A program made the translations under genes and the position numbers. The notes under the pieces are model-generated. The model worked only from the letters and a program-made list of their open reading frames with translations. It ran no database searches and had not been told where the DNA came from. Shown in pieces: positions 57,228 to 64,000 of a stretch of 64,000 bases of DNA. The stretch is taken from assembly GCA_943787985.1 (NCBI GenBank), contig CALSOO010000005.1:434001-498000 (forward strand). The letters run 5' to 3'. Position 1 is the first letter of the stretch. Every line of letters starts with the position of its first letter. This DNA is from an uncultured Paracoccaceae bacterium. GTDB lineage: Bacteria > Pseudomonadota > Alphaproteobacteria > Rhodobacterales > Rhodobacteraceae.

Positions 57228-57994
57228 ATGACGGCCCCTTCGACACTTAGGCGGCCAAGTGCGTCCTCCAACCAATTGGCAATGCAATCGGCCATATCGT
57301 CTTGCTGTTGGGTGTCTTGAATGAGGTCATTGCGTACTTCTAACATCACGTTCAAATACCCGTTCGCAAGTGCGTGTTCTTTTAGCGTATGCGTGACGCC
57401 ATGCTCTGGCCCGTAAGGATCATTCCGTAAGACCAAAGCACGGGTGAATTGGGAGGCTGTCTCAAGCATAACATCGGCAAGCCGCGCGTCAGTGTCATGC
57501 AAAACGCCAATTTCGACGGATCTTTTCTTGCCGTGATAGGTTGGGGTGAAGCTGTGTATCGTCACGATAACCGGCGTTGATGTTGCAGCAATCGCCTCAG
57601 CAAGGGCCGTGCGAAACGGCTCATAGAATTCATCAACACGGTCCTGCCGTTGTGCCGCGGTTAGACCTATGTTCCCGGGAACTTTGATCGCTTCGCTTTG
57701 GTGCGGCATGGCATCCGGTGCCGAGGGAGGGCGATTGCAATCGTAGACAAGGCGGGACACGCGGGAAGCAACAAGTTTTGCGTTCAAACGGTCCGACAAA
57801 CCTTTGGCGACGGCAAGTGCGCCGGGGTCCCATACGGCATGACTTTGCAAAGAATCCACGCTCACCCCCAGATCGTTCAGAGCAGGGGGGATAAAACAAC
57901 TCGCATGCTCACAGACCACGACTACGGGTGATCGGCACTCAGCGTTGAGAACCGTAACAACATCGTTTTTGTGGGTATGTTCGAGATGATTCAT
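57215..57994 (-). CDS. N-formylglutamate amidohydrolase family protein
   Basis: 259 residues. Zinc amidase family that normally splits N-formyl-glutamate to glutamate and formate in histidine breakdown. Typical segments: VVVCEHASCFIPPALNDLG, ASRVSRLVYDCNRPP and TIHSFTPTYHGKKRSVEIG. First gene of the long minus-strand cassette, so it may hydrolyse a gamma-glutamyl or N-acyl intermediate and not formylglutamate. Confidence 0.9.
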   Translation of the reverse strand: MNHLEHTHKNDVVTVLNAECRSPVVVVCEHASCFIPPALNDLGVSVDSLQSHAVWDPGALAVAKGLSDRLNAKLVASRVSRLVYDCNRPPSAPDAMPHQSEAIKVPGNIGLTAAQRQDRVDEFYEPFRTALAEAIAATSTPVIVTIHSFTPTYHGKKRSVEIGVLHDTDARLADVMLETASQFTRALVLRNDPYGPEHGVTHTLKEHALANGYLNVMLEVRNDLIQDTQQQDDMADCIANWLEDALGRLSVEGAVICQV

Positions 57995-58046
57995 CTTGGC
58001 TCCTTGATCTTATGCTGCTTGCTCGACAGGATGGTTGTCAATGAAA

Positions 58047-58065
58047 TTGTTAAAAAATATAACAA
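58047..58065. promoter_or_regulatory. Inverted repeat between the amidohydrolase and rpiR genes
   Basis: TTGTTA-N7-TAACAA, centred in the 114-base divergent gap. A symmetric AT-rich site of this kind is a candidate operator for the RpiR protein encoded next to it. Confidence 0.45.
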
Positions 58066-58108
58066 GACGAACTGACTTGGTATAAAAGTGAACAAATAGG
58101 GGGCATGC

Positions 58109-58981
58109 ATGGTGGGCACGACACAGACAATATCGGATCGCATTCAAGAAAAACTGGACGACCTCACACGTGCAGAGCGTCAACTGGCGTTGTCCATCCT
58201 TGAAAACTATCCCGCCTCGGGCCTTGGGCCACTCACAGCGCTGGCCAAAGATGCGAATGTTTCTGTGCCAACTGTCGCGCGGATGGTGCAAAAACTGGGG
58301 TACAAGGGCTATCCGGATTTTCAGGCTGAGCTGCGCGAAGAGCTGCGCGCCAAGGTCAAGAATCCGATCGCCAAACACGACACTTGGGCAGAAGCGGCAC
58401 CATCAGAACATCTGCTGAACCGATTTACTGATGCGGTCATTGATAACATTCGTCTGACCCTTGGCCAGATTGATCCAAAAGCCTTTGACGAAGCTTGCGA
58501 TCTTGTCGCAACCCAAAAGCGTCATCTGTACATTGTCGGTGGACGGATCACGCATACTTTGGCCGAGTATTTCTTCATGCACATGCAGGTCATCCGCGCG
58601 GACGTGACCCATGTACAGTCCACCTCAAACACATGGCCCCACTATCTGTTGAACGCCAAAGAGGGGGACGTCTTTGTTATTTTTGATGTCCGTAGATATG
58701 AAAACAACACGCTGAAACTGGCTGAAATGGCGCGCGCCAGAGGTGCGAAGATTATACTGTTCACAGACCAATGGCGATCACCGGTTCATCAGTTGGCCGA
58801 TATCAGCCTGAGTTGTCGTATCATTGTCCCCTCAGCGTGGGACTCTGCTGCTACGACAATGCTCTTGATTGAAACGATGATTTCATCTGTTCAAAGTTTG
58901 AACTGGGACGAAACCAAAGAGCGGATGGAAACCCTTGAAGATATGTTCGATCAGACGAAACTATTCAGAAAATTCATCTGA
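58109..58981 (+). CDS. RpiR/MurR-family transcriptional regulator
   Basis: 290 residues. N-terminal HTH_6 domain (LTALAKDANVSVPTVARMVQ) and C-terminal SIS domain (LYIVGGRITHTLAEYFFMH). SIS domains of this family sense phosphosugars or other metabolites. It is divergent from the cassette that it probably controls. Its stop lies 5 bases from the left end of the IS21 element. Confidence 0.92.
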   Translation: MVGTTQTISDRIQEKLDDLTRAERQLALSILENYPASGLGPLTALAKDANVSVPTVARMVQKLGYKGYPDFQAELREELRAKVKNPIAKHDTWAEAAPSEHLLNRFTDAVIDNIRLTLGQIDPKAFDEACDLVATQKRHLYIVGGRITHTLAEYFFMHMQVIRADVTHVQSTSNTWPHYLLNAKEGDVFVIFDVRRYENNTLKLAEMARARGAKIILFTDQWRSPVHQLADISLSCRIIVPSAWDSAATTMLLIETMISSVQSLNWDETKERMETLEDMFDQTKLFRKFI

Positions 58982-59123
58982 TTTTTGTCAACGGCGGCGT
59001 AAAAACCTTCCATTGGGGCGGAGCAAAAGTAGGCCATTTAGGTGCGCGCGCCTTTGATCGTGTGGCCCTCATATAGCAAGCACGTTCCAAGGCGCATTGG
59101 CCGCCAGGCCAATTCTTTTGGGA

Positions 59124-59923
59124 TTACTGTTTGCTGGATTTCATGCGTGAACGACTTTGATTGAGGCGGTAGCTTTCGCCGTTCATCTCGAGGATGTTCA
59201 CGTGGTGAGTGAGCCTGTCCAGCAGTGCGCCGGTCAAGCGTTCAGAGCCGAAGGTTTCCGTCCATTCTTCGAACAGTAGATTGCTAGTGATGAGCGTTGA
59301 GCCGCATTCGTAACGCTGCGAGATTAGCTCGAACAGCAGTTCAGAGCCAGTTTTACTGAGTGGGACAAATCCCAGTTCATCAATGATCAGCAGTTTTACC
59401 TTGGCCAATTGCCGCTGCAATCTCAGCAAACGCTTCTCATCTCGGGCCTCCATCAGTTCATGCACCAGAGAGGCCGCGGTGACGAAGCTGACGGGCATGC
59501 CCTTTTGACACGCCATTAATCCAAGACCGAGTGCGACATGGGTTTTGCCTGTGCCGGATGGGCCAAGTGCAATGACATTCTCACGCCGTTCGATTATTAC
59601 CAACAGGCGATGCTTGCATCGCCGAGTGGCCAATCACACCGCGCCAGTTCGAGCACCATCATTTTGTTCAGAGACGGGATTGCCTTGACGTCAAAGCTAT
59701 CGAGGCTTTTGACCGCTGGGAACTTCGCAGACTTGATCCTTCGCTCAACCATGCGACGTTCGCGGTCGATCAGTTCCAGCTCGGTCAGTCGCGCCAAATA
59801 GCGGACATGGTCCACGCCTTCCGCAGCACAGATGCGGGCCTGCTTGTCATGTTCGCGCAGGAAGGTCGGTAATCTGAGCGTTTTGAGGTGATGGGCAAGC
59901 AGCAGTTCGGGTGCATTTGTCAT
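59124..59923 (-). pseudogene. istB: IS21 helper ATPase IstB, interrupted by a palindromic insertion
   Basis: The N-terminal part (MTNAPELLLAHHLKTLRLPT to ELARCD) and the C-terminal part (IERRENVIALGPSGTGKTHV, Walker A, to the end) are both intact but lie in different frames. Between them is about 35 extra bases with a perfect 8-bp hairpin and stop codons. Aside from this insertion the protein looks fresh, with LLIIDELGFVPLSKTGSELL (Walker B) conserved. Confidence 0.9.
59601..59632. repeat. Palindromic insertion A (in istB)
   Basis: Perfect stem GGCGATGC/GCATCGCC (59606-59613, 59616-59623) with a 2-base loop. On the minus strand it is flanked by CACTC and TGTTGG, a shortened version of the family arms. 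It sits where a normal IstB would read ELARCEYIERRENV; net gain about 35 bases, which shifts the frame and brings in stops. Confidence 0.8.
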
Positions 59924-60444
59924 GTGGCACCTCCGCCCAGCAGGCTCATGTAAGTTGCAGCAGAAGTTGTGGCGATGTTGGTTCTGGGCAGGAACGGATA
60001 AAGATCCAGATCCAGCCTGGGCGCGCGTCTTTCCACCCGACATAATACCAGATGCTTGACCGCATCAAAGCTAATCGCTCCCATTTGCAGGGCGTCCCTA
60101 ACTGCGTCGTGCAGCACATTCTGTTCAAAGCGTTCCAATAGGCGCAAAATTTGCACATACTCGCGCTTTCCAGTCTTGCCCTGCCGCGCTTCTAACAGCC
60201 GTTGCAGCGTTGCGAACGCATCAGGCAGATCCCAATCCTGCAACGGCGCTGCCTGATCGAAGGCCATGATCTTGCGCTCTATCAGCCTGAGATAATGCAC
60301 GGGATTAAAGGTAATGTCGTCTTTCTCATAAGACCGGATATGCTCCGCGATCACCTCAGCGGCGCAACCAATGACCACCCGCTCCACAAAGCCTTTGATC
60401 CAGACCTCACGATGACCAAAGGCTGTCGGCACCGAGTAATCATT

Positions 60445-60491
60445 GCCGCCCCTCTCGGGATCATGCTTCGCATAACCCTGTCGGGCAGTGG
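60445..60491. repeat. Palindromic insertion E (in istA)
   Basis: On the plus strand: CCCCTCTCGGGA, stem ATGC-TTC-GCAT with flanking partial pairing, then CCCTGTCGGGCAG. Inserted between codons for VVRY and NDYSVP. Net gain about 41 bases. It is opposite in orientation to insertions A, B and D. Confidence 0.82.
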
Positions 60492-60941
60492 ATATCGCAC
60501 CACAGATGTGGATGTAACTTGTCCGCTACGTAGATCGCAGGCTTCAAACGGTGCTGCGGGCAAGGTCTGCATCGCGCTAAGATCAGCCCGCATCCGTTCT
60601 CCAATGCTGATTTTATGCCCGCGCAGAACGTCAACTTGTCGTTTGCAACACTGTTCTTCGAGGTAATCGTTGAACGCCGCCCAACTCGCGAAGCGTGGCA
60701 TTGGTACCATGAAGTTACGGCGTGAATAACCGACCAATCCTTCAACTTTGCCTTTGTCGTTGCCCTTACCTGGGCGGCCGTATCGATCTCGGATTACATA
60801 GTGGGACAGCATCGCGCTGAACCGTTGAGTGCGATTGCGTGTGCCGTCAGGCATGATCTTGGCAACCAAACATCGATCATTATCATACAAAACTGACTGC
60901 GGTACTGCGCCAAAGAAGGCGAATGCATGAACGTGGCCATC

Positions 60942-60988
60942 CGTTGCCCGGCAGGCGATTTGGCAAAGCCAAATCTGCCGAGAGGGGG
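60942..60988. repeat. Palindromic insertion B (in istA)
   Basis: 47 bases. On the minus strand: CCCCCTCTCGGCA, stem GATTTGGC-TTT-GCCAAATC, then GCCTGCCGGGCAACG, followed by the resumed gene at GATG. GGC/GCC pairs close the stem outside a one-base bulge. Inserted between codons for TEAW and DGHVHAFAFFG. Confidence 0.85.
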
Positions 60989-61123
60989 CCAAGCCTCGGT
61001 GTTTGCGGCGGGATACGCTCGGACATAACACCCATCGCTATGCGGCAGATCCAACGCGAAGAAATAGGCCTTTTGCTCTACGCCACCAATGACGACCAGA
61101 GCTTCGCCAAAATCCGCCTGTGC

Positions 61124-61164
61124 CATCTCGGCAGCATGCTTCGCATGCGCCTGTCTGGTATCAC
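61124..61164. repeat. Palindromic insertion C (in istA)
   Basis: 41 bases. On the plus strand: CATCTCGGCA, stem GCATGC-TTC-GCATGC, then GCCTGTCTGG. The same bulged GGC/GCC closing pairs as insertion B. Inserted between codons for PPGH and AQADFGE, next to the first catalytic Asp region. Opposite in orientation to A, B and D. Confidence 0.85.
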
Positions 61165-61272
61165 ATGTCCCGGTGGATGGCTCAAAGGCACAAACATCTC
61201 ACGTGAGCCACGCTTCTTGCTGCGCACATAATCTTTGACGATGGTGTAGCCGCCGTCGAACCCGCATTCATC

Positions 61273-61310
61273 CGTTGCACGGCAGTCGAAACGAAGTTTC
61301 GATGAGAGGG
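61273..61310. repeat. Palindromic insertion D (in istA)
   Basis: 38 bases. On the minus strand: CCCCTCTCA, stem TCGAAAC-TTC-GTTTCGA, then CTGCCGTGCAACG, resumed gene at GATG. The outer arms match insertion B almost base for base while the stem is unrelated. Inserted between codons for FERLR and DECGFDGGY. Confidence 0.85.
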
Positions 61311-61644
61311 GCGGAGCCGTTCAAAAATACGCTTGGCTGTGTGGCGTTGTTTGCGAGGGCGACCTTTGTCTTCAGACAGCCAATGTTCAATCTGATCCGT
61401 ATACTCATCTAACTTTGGGCGCTTGATTGCCGCTGTCCGCCGATATCCAGGCGGCTCAGAATACGTTAACATCTTCGAAACGCTATCTCGACTAATTCCA
61501 AAGTCCCGAGCAATCTGTCGCCCACTCAACCCATCCTGAAAATGGGCCTGCCGCACTTTTAAATACAATTCCACAGTGAAAATCCCCAAGCCCTCCCATC
61601 AAACGAAAGGGCTAAAGTGGCCGACTTTTAAGCCGCCCGCGACA

Positions 61645-62236
61645 ACACAATGTCGCCGCTACTGTGGCCGAGTATTGCTCCGCCGATTACAGATTTTGGG
61701 AGAACGGCATCGAAATATGCCACTTGCACGCGCTATACTGATAAAAGAGTGCCTCTTGAATACTCGCGCAATTTTATTGAACCGCCCCGGTTTTACCGGA
61801 GACTGTTTAGTTCCTCTTATGCGACTTTATCGAATGTGTTCATGTTTGCATAATAGCCGGGTAATCCCGGTCGTGGGTCATTTTGAAATATCTTTTTCTT
61901 ATACGGCCCACGCTTCTTTGGTGCCGCATCTTCTGCCTTTTTGGAGAAAGCGTTGGTCAGGCGAGTGAAGCGGCGCAAATGGTCCAGAATATATCAGTGG
62001 CACGCTCATGACATGGGCTGGGAAACGCAACATCCAGCCGGGCAAGCCATAACCAAACGGCCACATCGGACGTTACAACCGCACCGTTCGCCAAGAAGGT
62101 CTGCGACGTTCTGATAAGAAACGGGTACCGAAGATACATTCGTACGGCAGACAAAATGATCAATGCCAAATAGCGATGATGTTTGAATGGCTGTTGATCC
62201 ACGCAAACTTGAGGCCGCGGTGCGTGCGTTTATGGA
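61645..62236. other. Scar region between the IS21 element and bchO
   Basis: 592 bases without an intact gene. It holds an IS3-type orfB fragment (61978-62112) and, at 61778-61805, a TGAACCGCCCCGG...CCGGAGAC block that resembles an IS3-family end. The rest is unrecognised. Likely the remains of successive insertions at the edge of the photosynthesis cluster. Confidence 0.5.
61978..62112 (+). pseudogene. IS3-family OrfB integrase-core fragment
   Basis: One frame reads NGPEYISGTLMTWAGKRN, then IQPGKP, an internal stop, and RYNRTVRQEGL. This is the second Asp and the Glu region of the DDE core of IS3-type transposases (normally DNGPE ... QPGKPQQNAYIERYNRTVR). The catalytic Glu is replaced and a stop lies within, so it is dead. 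Both ends of the gene are missing. Confidence 0.7.
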
Positions 62237-63109
62237 TCAGCTGTCAGAGTGATCCAGAAAACGGGTGATGTGATGCGCGATCAGGGCGGGGTCCTCTTCA
62301 TGTGCCAAGTGCCCTAAGTCAGGCAGGCTCAGATGAGAGGCATTCAGAAGGCGCTTTGCGGCGGTCTGCGACACGCGTTCCGGAACGGTCGCGTCGTTCT
62401 GTGCTGTTATGAGCAAGCAACAGTTTGAAACGTCTGGCAAGTCACTCAGGAGCCCATCCAGGGACCACTGCGCCATCATCAATAGGGCCCCGTCAACGTG
62501 GTCTTTGTCAGCTACAAGCGAGATGTAGCGGGAAAGTTCCGCAGCCTCTAATTTAGAGCCTGTACTGCCTATTAGGGACTGAACACGCGCTGAGTTGCCT
62601 GCAATTCCGGAAAACACACGCGCTGTAAACGGAAGCGTTGCCAATGCTTTGGCAAGGACCGGAAACAAGGCCCCTGCAATGCCATCAAAACTGTCCAAAG
62701 CCGCGTTGAGCCCGATGACTTTTGGCGTTTGTCCCCGTGGGGACGCAAGGGTTTGGGCCAGTCGCAAGGCAACTGCACATCCAGCGGAATGCCCGACGAT
62801 TGCGTCAGGCTTCCACCCCTCTTGCACACATAGGTTTGCGATGTCTTCGCTGACGTGATCAAGGCCCGAACGGTGCCGTGCACCCAATTGGGTGTACCCA
62901 TGTCCGGGCAAATCGCACGCGATCACGCTGTGGGTTTTGGCCAAAATCTGCATCAGGCCTGCAAAGCTATGCGTGCTGCCACCAACCCCATGAAGCAAAA
63001 GGATCAGCGGTCCCTGCCCCATCTGTTGAATGTGCCACCGATGTGGCGCGCTGTAGATCCGTTGGGATTGTTCCGCGTGCGGCCAATCAGGAGCAACAGG
63101 CCACCGCAT
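62237..63109 (-). CDS. bchO: BchO-like alpha/beta hydrolase of the Mg-chelatase operon
   Basis: 290 residues. Start region DWPHAEQSQRI and WHIQQMGQGPLILLLHGVGG are characteristic of BchO; the nucleophile elbow is GHSAG (106-110) and a late Asp/His pair is in NDATVPERV and DLGHLAHEEDP. BchO is always found with the magnesium-chelatase genes of bacteriochlorophyll synthesis, but its exact reaction is not settled. It lies 3 bases after bchD. Confidence 0.9.
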   Translation of the reverse strand: MRWPVAPDWPHAEQSQRIYSAPHRWHIQQMGQGPLILLLHGVGGSTHSFAGLMQILAKTHSVIACDLPGHGYTQLGARHRSGLDHVSEDIANLCVQEGWKPDAIVGHSAGCAVALRLAQTLASPRGQTPKVIGLNAALDSFDGIAGALFPVLAKALATLPFTARVFSGIAGNSARVQSLIGSTGSKLEAAELSRYISLVADKDHVDGALLMMAQWSLDGLLSDLPDVSNCCLLITAQNDATVPERVSQTAAKRLLNASHLSLPDLGHLAHEEDPALIAHHITRFLDHSDS

Positions 63110-63112
63110 CTC

Positions 63113-64000
63113 TCAACGCGCATCCAAGGATGCGCTGACCGCGGCAGACAGTTTGTGGGCGTCCGCGCGCGGCAGCGCGATGTAGTCGCCCTGCAAGGTC
63201 TTTGCCAGATCTTTGAGCCCGGCTTGGGGTCTATTGGACATATCAATGACCAGGGACGGCACGTTTGTGGCGGTCAAGGCTGTGGCGCATCGGGTCGCGT
63301 CTGTACGCGCCTGTGCGCGGTTTGGCGTGCCATCAAGGGCGACATTCGCACGCCCGTCGGTGATCAGGATCACGCTTGGCGTTAACCCTTTACTGCGCCC
63401 TGCATCGACCATCGCGCGGGCTTCCAACAGACCGCTGGCCAACGGGGTTCCGCCGCCACCCGGCAATGCGGCAAGCCGTTTCTTCGTCTGCACAAGGGAC
63501 TTGTTAGGCGGTAAAAGAACTTCGGCCTCTGTACCCCGAAACGCAATGAGGGACACGTGGTCGCGTGTTGCGTAGGCTTGGGCCAGCAGCAATTCGATCG
63601 CCCCTTTCGCTTCTCCCAAACGTGAAACGGCGGCCGACCCCGAAGCGTCGACCACAAAGATCAACAAACGGTCAGAGCGTTCCTGAAACCGTTTGATCCG
63701 GATGTCGGAGCTGCGAATATGAAGGCCGCTGACGTCTGGCCGCTGTTCGCGTCTGATCGGTTGCCAGGGTGCGGCGGCCCGCAAGGTGGCCACAAGGTCG
63801 ATGCGGTTCGCGCCATCAAGGCGTCCCGGCTGAGAGGGCAGGGGGCGTCCGCGCCGGTTGCTTTTGCGCTTTTGACCAGCCCCTGCGCCCTGTGCGTTTC
63901 TCGATGTCCCCGCGGGGACAAGGCTGCCCAGAATGTCGGGGGGCAGGGCGGCTTTGACGGCAGCGATCAGCATATCACCGTCGGGCAATTCCTGCTGCGT
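63113..64000 (-). CDS. bchD: Magnesium chelatase subunit D (5' part outside the window)
   Basis: The frame is open to the right edge; about 295 C-terminal residues are seen. A proline/basic linker (GQKRKSNRRGRPLPSQPGRL) precedes an integrin I/VWA domain with the MIDAS motif DASGSAAVSRL, later GGGGTPLASGLL and ILITDGRANVAL. BchD forms the AAA+ double ring with BchI that drives insertion of Mg into protoporphyrin IX. With bchO this shows that a photosynthesis gene cluster continues to the right. Confidence 0.94.
   Translation of the reverse strand, partial: TQQELPDGDMLIAAVKAALPPDILGSLVPAGTSRNAQGAGAGQKRKSNRRGRPLPSQPGRLDGANRIDLVATLRAAAPWQPIRREQRPDVSGLHIRSSDIRIKRFQERSDRLLIFVVDASGSAAVSRLGEAKGAIELLLAQAYATRDHVSLIAFRGTEAEVLLPPNKSLVQTKKRLAALPGGGGTPLASGLLEARAMVDAGRSKGLTPSVILITDGRANVALDGTPNRAQARTDATRCATALTATNVPSLVIDMSNRPQAGLKDLAKTLQGDYIALPRADAHKLSAAVSASLDAR

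Larger units (their letters stand above)
59920..61589 (-). pseudogene. istA: IS21 transposase IstA, interrupted by four palindromic insertions
   Basis: Segments in order on the minus strand: N-terminal helix-turn-helix part (GLSGRQIARDFGISRDSVSK) to RIFERLR; then DECGFDGGYTIVKDY to PPGH; AQADFGEALVVIGGVEQK to ANTEAW (with the first catalytic Asp in ADFGE); DGHVHAFAFFGAVPQSVLYD to TSTSVVRY (with GRPGKGNDKGKVEG); then NDYSVPTAFGHREVWIKGFV to the end. Each join carries a frame-shifting palindromic insertion. No other damage seen, so the insertions killed the gene. Its stop overlaps the istB start. Confidence 0.9.
58986..61644 (-). mobile_element. IS21-family insertion sequence, inactivated
   Basis: 2.66 kb. 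Ends start with TGTC: left TGTCAACGGCGGCGTAAAA at 58986, right (reverse complement) TGTCGCGGGCGGCTTAAAA ending at 61644. A further GGCGGAGCAAAAGTAGGCCA repeat follows the left end, as in the multiple terminal repeats of IS21. It contains istA and istB in the standard overlapping order. I see no clear target-site duplication. Both genes are broken by five small palindromic insertions. Confidence 0.88.

Noticed and set aside
59601..61310. The five insertions as translational bypassing elements (like T4 gene 60 or mitochondrial byps)
   Set aside because: Size and hairpin fit, but I find no matching take-off and landing codons at the junctions, and insertion A brings in-frame stops. Simple inactivating insertions explain the data with less.
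59601..61310. The palindromes as a CRISPR array
   Set aside because: Spacing is irregular (hundreds of bases), stems differ, orientation changes, and the spacers are transposase coding sequence.
58981..61650. Target-site duplication of the IS21 element
   Set aside because: The bases flanking the TGTC ends do not match each other, so the duplication has decayed or the element was rearranged.
1..64000. tRNA or rRNA genes
   Set aside because: I scanned the gaps for cloverleaf patterns with a GTTCRANNC arm and for rRNA cores and saw none; short or diverged RNA genes could still be missed.

Overview
The window reads as chromosomal DNA of a marine alphaproteobacterium of the Rhodobacterales (Roseobacter group). 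The evidence is the set of protein families and their order, three TRAP transporters, an alphaproteobacterial-type sigma-32 promoter before dnaK, and a bchO-bchD pair at the right edge. That pair is the end of a photosynthesis gene cluster, so the organism is probably an aerobic anoxygenic phototroph. No species can be named from this.

Layout. 1-9.4 kb: the 3' part of secA, a secreted hypothetical protein, a PstS-like/OmpA fusion protein, radC, dnaJ and dnaK with terminators and a heat-shock promoter, and alkB. 9.4-21.2 kb: surface polysaccharide genes, comprising an ABC-2 export permease, cysQ, kdsB, four glycosyltransferases, galU, galE, a core-2/I-branching type transferase and a two-domain sulfotransferase. 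21.2-25.9 kb: ptsN, hpf, lptB, lptA, lptC, kdsD and a short RNase D (LPS export and Kdo synthesis). 26-31.3 kb: a PaaX-type regulator and a complete branched-chain amino-acid type ABC transporter. 31.5-33.1 kb: a PfkB sugar kinase overlapping a transaldolase-like gene.

From about 33 kb the window becomes an accessory region of catabolic cassettes separated by scars. Cassette 1 (33.7-42.1 kb): LysR, a DUF1445 (D-glutamate cyclase-like) protein, a TRAP transporter and a fused HyuA-HyuB hydantoinase/5-oxoprolinase. Cassette 2 (43.4-48.2 kb): a TRAP transporter, a GntR/FCD regulator and a short-chain dehydrogenase, bounded by a truncated phytanoyl-CoA dioxygenase and a scrap of IS5-type transposase. 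Cassette 3 (48.5-59 kb): a ten-gene minus-strand run (N-formylglutamate amidohydrolase, TRAP Q-M-P, glutamine-synthetase-like ligase, VOC protein, aldehyde dehydrogenase, iron alcohol dehydrogenase, a degenerate segment, FAD oxidoreductase) with a divergent RpiR regulator. It suggests a gamma-glutamylation route for an amine or amino alcohol.

At 58.99-61.64 kb lies an IS21-family element with recognisable ends. Its istA and istB genes are broken in five places by short (about 35-47 bp) hairpin-forming insertions. These share arms (CCCCTCTCGGCA ... GCCTGYCGGGCAACG) but have different stem sequences. They occur in both orientations, and by reading-frame comparison each adds a length of 3n+2. 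I regard this as a family of miniature palindromic mobile elements and the most unusual signal in the window. An IS3-type orfB fragment and then bchO-bchD follow to the right.
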